From Desulfovibrio sp. (GTDB taxonomy: Bacteria > Desulfobacterota > Desulfovibrionia > Desulfovibrionales > Desulfovibrionaceae): a stretch of DNA of 64,000 nt. Positions 57,280-64,000 of the stretch are shown here, piece by piece (the stretch's first letter is position 1; each line of letters opens with the position of its first letter). The DNA is taken from contig JACQYS010000020.1 of the NCBI GenBank assembly GCA_016208105.1, positions 62,001 through 126,000 of the forward strand, given 5' to 3'. The translations under genes were made by a program, and so were the position numbers. The notes below the pieces were generated by a model that had not been told where the DNA came from, did no database searches, and worked only from the letters and a program-made list of their open reading frames with translations.

Positions 57280-57504
57280 TGGTGCTCGGGAATATTTTTC
57301 AACCGCGTCCCGTGTTGCTCCTGGAAATATTACTGGGAAAAGCATTTTCACTCTCCAATCTGTTCTTACTGGCCACGCATTGCCCGGAGTGTTCTGGTTC
57401 AATTAAGCCATACGTGATTCCCTACCTCCGTATTGCACGCCCTCCTGCTTGCCAGCTCCAGTGCGAGTGATTAGGTTGCTCCAGTCGCACCGGAGAAAAG
57501 TAGT

Positions 57505-58746
57505 ATGCGCTTGTTTGATATGGCTGGATGCCTCTCCAGCGCCATGGACCTCGTCAGCCCGGAAGTTGTCGGTCACCACCGTCGCGTTGGGCTCATAGCC
57601 TCCAAACTCGCCGAGATCGCCGGACTTTCCGGACAAGCCAGGGCCGACCTGGCATTGGCCGGCATGCTCCACGACGTGGGGGCCTTTTCCTTAAAGGACA
57701 GGCTTTCCGCCTTGCACTTCGACACCTCCGACCACTCCCACGCCCAGACAGGGTACAGGCTGCTCTCAGGGTACCCAGGGTTCGCCCGGGTGGCCGAGCT
57801 GGTGCGCCTGCACCACACCGCCTGGGGGAAAGACGTTGCTACCAAGGGCGAGTCCTCCGAGTCCGCCCTCGGCAATCTCTTATGCTTGGCCGACAGGGTG
57901 GACACTTTGCTCCCGAGGACTCCGGGAGTGCCTGTGGACCGTGAGGCCACCGTCACCAGAATCGGGGCAGGACGCGGCTCAATGTTCGACCCCGTGTGGG
58001 TGGACGCTTTCGACGAACTGGCCGCCAGAAAGGGTTTTCTGGAAGAAACCGCCACCAGCGGAAACAACGGCCATCCGCTTATCCCGGACGAACACAACCC
58101 CGAACTCTCCGGCAAGGAGATATCGAATCTTTCCAGGCTGTTCAGCCAGATCATAGATTTTCGATGCCGCTTCACCGCCACCCATTCCCGTGGAGTATCA
58201 GCCACGGCCATGGCGCTGGCTCACGAACTGGCCTTGGAAGGTGACACCCGGGACAAGCTCGAAATCGCTGGAGAACTGCACGATATAGGCAAACTGGGTA
58301 CCCCGGCTGAGATCATCCTCAAACCCGCAGCCCTGAACCATGCTGAAATGGCCACCATACGGCTGCACGCCGAGAACGGATTCAAGGCCCTTTCCAGCGC
58401 CCCTGGCTTGGGGGATGTGGCCGGGATTATGGTGAAGCACCACGAACGCCTGGACGGCACGGGTTATCCGCATGGATTGAAGGCATCACAACTAGGCCTT
58501 GCCGCACGGATTCTGGCCGTGTCGGACGTATTCACCGCTCTGGCCGAGGACCGTCCTTACAGATCCGGAATGGAACTTGGCAGGATTGTGGGTATGCTCG
58601 AGGATATGGCCCGCAACAATTCCCTGGACTCGGACGTGGTGAGCCTGGTGTCCTCCAAGCGCTCCCTCATCGACGAAGCCAGGCGTGCATCCCAGGCCCA
58701 AGCCCAGAAAGATTTTGAACGTTTTGCCGGAAGCCTTGCCCAGTAG
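57505..58746 (+). CDS. Tandem HD / HD-GYP domain protein
   Basis: 413 aa with two metal-dependent phosphohydrolase domains. The first (about 15-150) has HHRRVG, MLHDVGAF, a HSHAQTG segment, RLHHTAWG and CLADRVD, and resembles an HD domain. The second (about 225-400) has HSRGVSATAM, ELHDIGKLG, KHHERLDGTGYP and SDVFTALAEDRPYR, a clear HD-GYP domain that hydrolyses cyclic-di-GMP. There is no receiver, PAS or membrane segment. ATG 57505 follows GGAGAAAAG. It is monocistronic. Confidence 0.88.
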   Translation: MRLFDMAGCLSSAMDLVSPEVVGHHRRVGLIASKLAEIAGLSGQARADLALAGMLHDVGAFSLKDRLSALHFDTSDHSHAQTGYRLLSGYPGFARVAELVRLHHTAWGKDVATKGESSESALGNLLCLADRVDTLLPRTPGVPVDREATVTRIGAGRGSMFDPVWVDAFDELAARKGFLEETATSGNNGHPLIPDEHNPELSGKEISNLSRLFSQIIDFRCRFTATHSRGVSATAMALAHELALEGDTRDKLEIAGELHDIGKLGTPAEIILKPAALNHAEMATIRLHAENGFKALSSAPGLGDVAGIMVKHHERLDGTGYPHGLKASQLGLAARILAVSDVFTALAEDRPYRSGMELGRIVGMLEDMARNNSLDSDVVSLVSSKRSLIDEARRASQAQAQKDFERFAGSLAQ

Positions 58747-58933
58747 GCTCGAACAGCCAGGACACCTCAAGCCTTAGCATTGTGCAAAATTCTTAAGCGT
58801 CACAGTATACTTTTTAGCAATAGGGGGGGCCGTTTCAGGACTAGAACATACGAGCAACTCGGACACCACATACACATCGATAAGACAACTGACGATACAA
58901 CACTGAAAACTCCATAGACAGCTCTCAACCCTA

Positions 58934-59335
58934 TCAATACACTCCCCTTTCATTCAAGTACATACCAAGAGCCTTGTCTTTTTCCATGAGATGGTCCGAC
59001 AGCCACTTCCTTATAAATTTCTCGACAGCATCAGGTGCGTTTACCTCATCATAATGAAATGTCGACATCATGTTGATTAATACGATGAACTGTGAATGGT
59101 CGGTCTCATGTTCACTCGCATCAGGATATTGATGCTTCCTCATCAAGTCTTCTTCATATTTGAAATGATCCTGATAGCTTGATATCAACCTGAATACCAA
59201 GTCTTGATAGTCTTCATCGAATTCACGCGCATGCGTGATGCGTATGAAATCGTTCAACAAGCCTATTAAGTACTCATGCTGAGCATCTAAAGACTCTATG
59301 CCGACAGTCAGCTCATTACTCCATTGCACCTCCAT
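58934..59335 (-). CDS. Bacteriohemerythrin
   Basis: 133-aa four-helix oxygen-binding protein with a diiron centre. All seven ligands are present: His20 (SLDAQH), His57 and Glu61 (DHFKYEE), His76 and His80 (HETDH), His115 and Asp120 (SDHLMEKD). Start ATG 59335 gives MEVQWSNELTVGIESLD; an upstream frame to 59425 is not conserved and a G-rich Shine-Dalgarno (GGGGGG) precedes 59335. It may supply oxygen buffering or sensing in an anaerobe. The gene and its flanks are visibly more AT-rich than the surroundings. Confidence 0.93.
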   Translation of the reverse strand: MEVQWSNELTVGIESLDAQHEYLIGLLNDFIRITHAREFDEDYQDLVFRLISSYQDHFKYEEDLMRKHQYPDASEHETDHSQFIVLINMMSTFHYDEVNAPDAVEKFIRKWLSDHLMEKDKALGMYLNERGVY

Positions 59336-59696
59336 AGCCCCCCCCTTTTCAAGGAAACGATGCGGCTCAGAAATCTGTATTATTCTTGTAATTCCGGCAC
59401 GAATCGTGGGCAAGAAATATTTCATTAATGGAGGAAGGTTTTATTCTATAGCCATAACATGAATTCCTGCAACATGTTGCGGGAATTTGTAAAGAAGCTC
59501 ACTGCGAGTACACTACACGAGCTCAGCTTCGTTTGCTGAAGGCCGGAGCAACGGGCATCGCAGAAAGCCTTCTGCCAGCAGCGGCCACCCAACATCCTAA
59601 AACCATACGCAAATCATTTCGGCCTAATGCCTGCCGGAGGCCTTGCCCCGTAGCCTCGAAGGCGCTAGGTTGCCTCAAGCGTCAGAGCGGGGTGAC
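59336..59696. other. 361-nt divergent intergenic region with a 26-bp palindrome
   Basis: AT-rich upstream region of the hemerythrin gene (minus strand), also leading to the plus-strand PHP-UvrD gene. It contains the palindrome described at 59462-59487. The right-hand part (about 59617-59650, GCCTGCCGGAGGCCTTGCCCC) recalls the ends of the composite repeats, but no full copy is present. No gene is seen. Confidence 0.5.
59462..59487. promoter_or_regulatory. 26-bp palindrome, candidate operator
   Basis: AATTCCTGCAACA directly abuts TGTTGCGGGAATT, inverted copies with one T-G mismatch and no spacer. It lies about 130 nt upstream of the hemerythrin ATG. Symmetry and position suggest a dimeric regulator site; the regulator is unknown. 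Confidence 0.45.
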
Positions 59697-62600
59697 ATGG
59701 ATCAATACCGGGCCGACCTCCACGTACACTCAAAATATTCCCGGGCCACCAGCAAGGGCCTGACCCCGAGGCATCTGGCCGCGTGGGCCAGGGTCAAGGG
59801 CATCGACGTGGTGGCCACCGGGGACTTCACCCATCCGCAGTGGCTTGCCGAGTTGGAAGAACAGCTCGCGCCGGACGGCCACGGGCTCTTGCGCCTGAAG
59901 GATTCCAAGGATCTTGAGCCGGAAATCCCCTGGCTCTCCGGCTATCCCCTGCCAGGCCACGCCAAGTTCATCCTTTCGGCTGAGATAAGCTCCATCTACA
60001 AGCGCGGCGGCAAGGTCCGCAAAGTCCACAACCTGGTCTACGTCCCCACTTTCGACGCGGCCAAAAAGCTCAACGAGAAGCTTTCCCACGTGGGCAACCT
60101 GGCCTCGGACGGCCGCCCCATCCTGGGCCTGGACAGCCGCCACCTCTTGGAAATGGTCCTTGAGACCGATCCCCTGGCCTTTCTTGTCCCGGCCCACATC
60201 TGGACCCCCTGGTTCTCGATCTTCGGATCCAAGTCCGGGTTCGACTCGGTGGAAGAGTGCTTCGGCAGCCTGGCCCAGCACATCTTCGCCCTTGAAACCG
60301 GACTGTCCTCCGACCCGGAAATGAACTGGATGCTCTCGAGCCTGGACCGTTACCGGCTGATATCGAATTCCGACGCCCACTCGGGTGAGAAGCTCGGCCG
60401 GGAGGCCAACCTTTTTTCCGGCCCCGTTTCCTATGAGGGCATCTACCGGGCCCTGCGCGGCGAAGGGGTGGGACACGATTTTCTGGGCACCATCGAATTC
60501 TTCCCTGAAGAGGGAAAATACCATCTGGATGGCCATGTGGACTGCGGTGTGGTCATGGACCCCCACGAGACCAAGGCCAAGCGAGGCATCTGCCCGGTGT
60601 GCGGCAAGCCTCTCACCGTTGGTGTGCTGCACCGGGTGCTGGACTTGGCGGACCGGGAACAGCCAGTGCGGCCCCAGGGACAGCCCGGATTTGTCTCGCT
60701 TATTCCCTTGAACGAGGTGCTGGGGGAAATCCACGGGACGGGCTCGCTGTCCAAGAAAGTCCGGGCCAACATGTCCCGGTTGCTGGGCCGCCTTGGCCCT
60801 GAACTGCACATCCTCTCGGACGTCCCCCTGGAAGACCTGGCCAAGGATTCCCCTGTTTTGGCCGAAGCCGTGAACCGTATGCGCCGGGGCAAGGTGTTTC
60901 GCCAACCCGGATTCGATGGTCAGTACGGACGCATCCGGGTTTTCAGCCCGGACGAGCTGACCAGCATGATGCGCGGCGCGACGCTGGTGAGTTCGCCCAA
61001 GTCCGTCAGGACGACTCCCGAGAAAACCGCTGGCAACGCCGTATCCGGTGGCTCCCCCACTCTTTTTGAAACCAGTCCGGGAGATGGTACAGAAACCGCC
61101 GTGCAGCTCCCGGCCCCGTCCCAGGCCGTTTCCGCAGCCCCTCCCTTGAATGGTCGCCAACACCACGCCGCTACCAGCAAGGACCCCCGCCTTCTGGTTC
61201 TGGCCGGGCCCGGAACGGGCAAGACCCACACCCTCATGGCCCGCATACGGCATCTGCTCGAATCCGAAGTCGATCCCCGCAGCCTGCTGGTGGTCACCTT
61301 CACCCGGCGCGCCGCCCAGGAACTGAAGGACCGCCTGGGCGAGGCCCCGGTGAGGGCAGACACCCTCCACGCCATGGCCCACGAGTACTGGACCGAGGCT
61401 TACGGGGAAAAGCCTGTGATCCTCTCTGAAGAGGCCGCCCGCAGGCTCTTCGCCGAGGTGAACCCGGAGCTCACCGGGCCCAAGCTCAAGCAGGCCTGGC
61501 AGCAGCTCACCCTGGACCGCGAACGCATGCGCCGCCGGCCGCTTCCCGTATGGCCCAAGGCGCCTGGCCAGCCCAAGGAAACCCCTGAAGCCCCCTCCCC
61601 GGAGGACCATGCCGCGCGCTACGCCAAACAGAAGGCTTCATGGAACCTGGCGGACTACACCGACCTGTTGGAATTCTGGCTGGAAAAACTCGAGACCGGC
61701 ATCTACGAGTCGGTTTTCAAGCATGTCCTGGTGGACGAGGTGCAGGACCTCTCCCCGTTGCAGTTGGCCATCATCCGGGCCCTGGCCAACGGCCCCACCC
61801 GGACGTTCTTCGCCATCGGGGACCCCAACCAGTCCATCTACGGGTTCAGGGGCGCCGTGAGCGATGCCACCCGGGAGCTCAAGGGTTTCTGGCCCGAATT
61901 GACCGTGGTCACCCTGGACGAAAACTACCGCTCCACCCAGCCGATTCTCGACCTGGCCCACGGCCTGTTCCCGCAGTCGGCTACTCTTACGGCCAAGCGG
62001 TCGGGGGATCCGGGCGAGATAATGGAGTTCACCGCACCCCAGGCCCTGCGCGAGGTGTCCTGGATGGGCGAGAAAATCAGGCAGCTTTTGGGCCCCACCT
62101 CGCTCACCCTGACCAAGGGCCAGGGCCAGACCCTCTCCCCAGGCGACATCGCCATCCTGGTGCGCTTCAAGGGGCTCATGGACCCCATCCAGAAGGCTCT
62201 CAACCGCTACGGCGTGCCCTGTTCGGTTCCTGAGTCCGAGGCCTTCTGGGCGGATTCGCGCGTGAAGGCCATCCTGAACGCCGCAGGGCGTTTTTTGGGC
62301 ATGGCCGGGATGGAAGGTGCGCTCACCGTGGCCTGCCCGGACCGCCTGCTGGCCAAGGGGCCCAAGGAAATCGCCTTCTATCTGCGCGACGTGCCCCCCT
62401 TCGACCATCTTTTCTGGCAGAGCCCCGAATTCGGCGAACTGGTGAACACCTACACCAAGCAGGGAGGCTGGGCCGGACTTTTAAGCTTCGTGAACGCCCA
62501 GAGCGAGCTGGAGCTGGTGGGGCGGCGTTCCGAAAAGGTTCGCATCATGAGCCTGCACGCGGCCAAGGGCCTTGAATTCGAGGTGGTCTTCCTGCCGTCC

Positions 62601-62888
62601 CTGGAAGACGGCATCCTGCCTTTCGCGGGCATGGGCATGCTGACCGGCAAGCTTTCCCCCTCCGAGGTCCCGCCGGACGAGAATGAGGAGGAGCGGCTCT
62701 TCTACGTGGGGCTCACCAGGGCCAAGTCCCGGCTGTATTTGAGCCACGCCGAAAAACGCGAGCTATACGGAAGGCTTCTCATGCTCAAGCCATCGCGATT
62801 CCTGAAAAAACTCGACCTGGAGGCAGCCAGGCGCTCGCACCTGGTAGCCAAGACCGTACGCAAGGAGAAGCAGCTGGACCTCATCTGA
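59697..62888 (+). CDS. PHP domain-UvrD helicase fusion protein
   Basis: 1063-aa two-part enzyme. The first ~430 residues are a PHP metal-dependent phosphoesterase-type domain (DLHVHSKYSRATSKG at 7-21, GDFTHPQW near 41, SNSDAHSGEKLG near 222) with a CPVCGK zinc-knuckle-like motif near 300. The second part is a UvrD/Rep helicase: Walker A LAGPGTGKTHTL near 501, VDEVQDLSPLQ (motif II) near 680, GDPNQSIYGFRGA (motif III region), MSLHAAKGLEFEVVFLP and YVGLTRAKSRLYLSHA. ATG 59697 follows GGGGTGAC. Likely a DNA-repair helicase with an attached nuclease or hydrolase. Confidence 0.9.
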   Translation: MDQYRADLHVHSKYSRATSKGLTPRHLAAWARVKGIDVVATGDFTHPQWLAELEEQLAPDGHGLLRLKDSKDLEPEIPWLSGYPLPGHAKFILSAEISSIYKRGGKVRKVHNLVYVPTFDAAKKLNEKLSHVGNLASDGRPILGLDSRHLLEMVLETDPLAFLVPAHIWTPWFSIFGSKSGFDSVEECFGSLAQHIFALETGLSSDPEMNWMLSSLDRYRLISNSDAHSGEKLGREANLFSGPVSYEGIYRALRGEGVGHDFLGTIEFFPEEGKYHLDGHVDCGVVMDPHETKAKRGICPVCGKPLTVGVLHRVLDLADREQPVRPQGQPGFVSLIPLNEVLGEIHGTGSLSKKVRANMSRLLGRLGPELHILSDVPLEDLAKDSPVLAEAVNRMRRGKVFRQPGFDGQYGRIRVFSPDELTSMMRGATLVSSPKSVRTTPEKTAGNAVSGGSPTLFETSPGDGTETAVQLPAPSQAVSAAPPLNGRQHHAATSKDPRLLVLAGPGTGKTHTLMARIRHLLESEVDPRSLLVVTFTRRAAQELKDRLGEAPVRADTLHAMAHEYWTEAYGEKPVILSEEAARRLFAEVNPELTGPKLKQAWQQLTLDRERMRRRPLPVWPKAPGQPKETPEAPSPEDHAARYAKQKASWNLADYTDLLEFWLEKLETGIYESVFKHVLVDEVQDLSPLQLAIIRALANGPTRTFFAIGDPNQSIYGFRGAVSDATRELKGFWPELTVVTLDENYRSTQPILDLAHGLFPQSATLTAKRSGDPGEIMEFTAPQALREVSWMGEKIRQLLGPTSLTLTKGQGQTLSPGDIAILVRFKGLMDPIQKALNRYGVPCSVPESEAFWADSRVKAILNAAGRFLGMAGMEGALTVACPDRLLAKGPKEIAFYLRDVPPFDHLFWQSPEFGELVNTYTKQGGWAGLLSFVNAQSELELVGRRSEKVRIMSLHAAKGLEFEVVFLPSLEDGILPFAGMGMLTGKLSPSEVPPDENEEERLFYVGLTRAKSRLYLSHAEKRELYGRLLMLKPSRFLKKLDLEAARRSHLVAKTVRKEKQLDLI

Positions 62889-63030
62889 GACCCTGCGCGT
62901 CCCCGGCACAAGCCTTTGGGAACGCGTCAGCCAAACCTGCCGAACCAAACCCGCCCTTTCCGGTCGCACTTGCCGAAATCCGTCCGGATGGCTATCTGCT
63001 GCGGGTACTTCGCAAACCTTCGGAGAAATC

Positions 63031-63780
63031 ATGTCCCAGACCTACACCATCCACCCCATTGTTGCCGGCACCAAGCGTTTCGACAAAGGCTACATGACCT
63101 ACCAGCAGGAAATGGGCACGCCCTACGTCATCCCGTTGTACGCCTGGCTGATCCTTGGGGGCGACAAGAAGATCCTGGTGGATACCGGGGAGCTGAAGCC
63201 CATCGTGAGCCCGGACCGCGAGGAGTTCATCGGCGGCAAGATCGAGACCATAGAGGAAGGCCTTGGCCGCTTCGGGCTCACTCCGGCGGACATAGACATC
63301 GTGATCCATACCCACCTGCACCGCGACCACTGCGAAAACGACTACAAGTTCGAGAATGCCAAGTTCTACGTGCACGAGAAGGAACTGGAGATCGTCCACG
63401 ACCCGCATCCCATGGACTACCGCTACCAGGAGGACTTCATCCTGGACGTGGAGGAGAACGGGCAGATCATTCCTCTCACTGAAGACACCGAGGTGGTTCC
63501 GGGCATAAAGATGATCCACACCCCGGCCCACACCGAGGGCAGCATGAGCGTGCTGGTGGACACGGCCAAGGGTAAGGCGCTCATCACGGGTTTCTGCTGC
63601 ATCATGGACAACTTCTACCCGCCCAAGGAAGTGAAGGGGCTGGGCATGGAGGTCATCCCGCCCTCCACCTGCTTGGACATAAAAGAAGCTTACGACATCG
63701 TGCTCAAATGCCGGGACATGGCGGACATCATCCTGCCTCTGCACGAGCCGCGCTTCGCCAAGGGCGAGCAGATCGGCTAG
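63031..63780 (+). CDS. MBL-fold metallo-hydrolase (AHL-lactonase-like family)
   Basis: 249-aa metallo-beta-lactamase-fold hydrolase. The binuclear metal motif HTHLHRDHCEND is near residues 91-102, with a further His in HTPAHTEGSM near 168 and a late His (ILPLHEPRF). The N-terminal WLILGGDKKILVDTG is typical of the N-acyl homoserine lactonase group, but members include other hydrolases, so quorum-quenching is only one option. ATG 63031 follows CGGAGAAATC. It stands alone downstream of the PHP-UvrD gene. Confidence 0.87.
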   Translation: MSQTYTIHPIVAGTKRFDKGYMTYQQEMGTPYVIPLYAWLILGGDKKILVDTGELKPIVSPDREEFIGGKIETIEEGLGRFGLTPADIDIVIHTHLHRDHCENDYKFENAKFYVHEKELEIVHDPHPMDYRYQEDFILDVEENGQIIPLTEDTEVVPGIKMIHTPAHTEGSMSVLVDTAKGKALITGFCCIMDNFYPPKEVKGLGMEVIPPSTCLDIKEAYDIVLKCRDMADIILPLHEPRFAKGEQIG

Positions 63781-63854
63781 GAACAGAAACGGCCGGGCTC
63801 CCGGCCGAACAATGAACTCTCGCCGGTCAAGCCGGCGTCCGGAGCCTTGCCGCC

Positions 63855-64000
63855 ATGATTACACGCCTGCTTCTGCTCTGCCTGCTGACGTTTCTTGCCG
63901 CCTGCGCCCGCCCCCAGAGCCCGAGCCTCTACCAATACGCCATCTTCGACTCCTTCGCGGCCGGGGAGTACGCAGGCAAGATCCCGCTGTCCGAGCTCAA
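63855..64000 (+). CDS. Lipoprotein, acetolactate decarboxylase-like (3' truncated by window edge)
   Basis: Only 48 codons are in the window. They encode a lipoprotein signal (hydrophobic 4-14, lipobox LAAC with Cys17) followed by SLYQYAIFDSFAAGEYAGKI. The LYQY...D....G.Y.G pattern matches the start of alpha-acetolactate decarboxylase (BudA), which converts acetolactate to acetoin. A secreted, lipid-anchored form is known in this family. The assignment rests on about 30 residues. Confidence 0.55.
   Translation, partial: MITRLLLLCLLTFLAACARPQSPSLYQYAIFDSFAAGEYAGKIPLSEL

Noticed and set aside
59730-61610. 626-codon minus-strand frame over the PHP-UvrD gene
   Set aside because: Antisense shadow with the same biased composition; the plus strand is clearly coding.

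Overview
The window is GC-rich, densely coded bacterial DNA with short intergenic gaps. The gene content points to a sulfate-reducing or related anaerobic deltaproteobacterium of the Desulfovibrionaceae type. The supporting features are a Tat-exported selenocysteine formate dehydrogenase FdhAB without a membrane subunit, FdhE, a mannose-type PTS IID next to HPr and enzyme I, a GlcD/GlcF-type lactate or glycolate oxidase pair, alanine dehydrogenase, DctA, bacteriohemerythrin and an ArsS-type radical SAM cluster. The assignment is an inference from gene content; there is no rRNA or tRNA gene in the window to anchor it.

Layout. 1-3206: livHMGF branched-chain amino acid ABC transporter (livH cut by the window edge). 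3283-8321: a shikimate kinase-like gene, a secreted serine hydrolase and a broken sensor kinase gene. 8291-13603: LysR regulator, AhpD-like protein, a YkgJ-like Cys protein, a DUF401-type membrane protein, a D,D-carboxypeptidase and a Cys-rich unknown. 13814-16278: alanine dehydrogenase and the convergent dicarboxylate carrier DctA. 16800-20566: fdhAB, with an in-frame UGA at 17373 read as Sec. 20851-26006: a compact run of thioredoxin-like protein, peroxiredoxin-like protein, LivK-like lipoprotein, histidine kinase and REC-STAS response regulator, followed by an RRM RNA-binding protein. 26635-30068 (minus): an operon of membrane fusion protein, small membrane protein, FdhE and a transposase-derived protein that has lost catalytic residues. 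30508-35016: an unknown gene, CheD, a lipoprotein, a NodIJ-type ABC exporter and a TPR protein. 35161-38509: PTS IID, HPr, enzyme I and smpB. 38526-45319: a disulfide reductase-like flavoprotein, GlcD/GlcF and SecA. 45523-49562: SPOR protein, RlmD-type methyltransferase, Nim-type flavoprotein and glutamine amidotransferase. 49669-52169: TIGR04283, ArsS and TIGR04282 genes. 52286-58746: guanine deaminase, YbjQ, ArgJ, RfbA, MogA-like protein and an HD/HD-GYP protein. 58934-64000: hemerythrin in an AT-richer patch, a PHP-UvrD fusion, an MBL hydrolase and the start of a lipoprotein acetolactate decarboxylase-like gene.

How the genes work together. FdhAB, its maturation factor FdhE and a MogA-type molybdopterin enzyme form a formate oxidation theme. 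GlcDF, DctA, Ald and LivHMGF serve organic and amino acid metabolism. Three separate signalling modules are present: the 20851-26006 locus, the broken kinase and CheD.

The most interesting signals are (1) the redox-protein/binding-protein/two-component operon at 20851-26006, (2) the catalytically dead IS1595-type transposase as last gene of an fdhE operon, and (3) a family of composite intergenic repeats with conserved flanks and, in at least three copies, a central palindrome whose sequence differs while base pairing is kept. All five copies have the same orientation relative to the gene that ends beside them.
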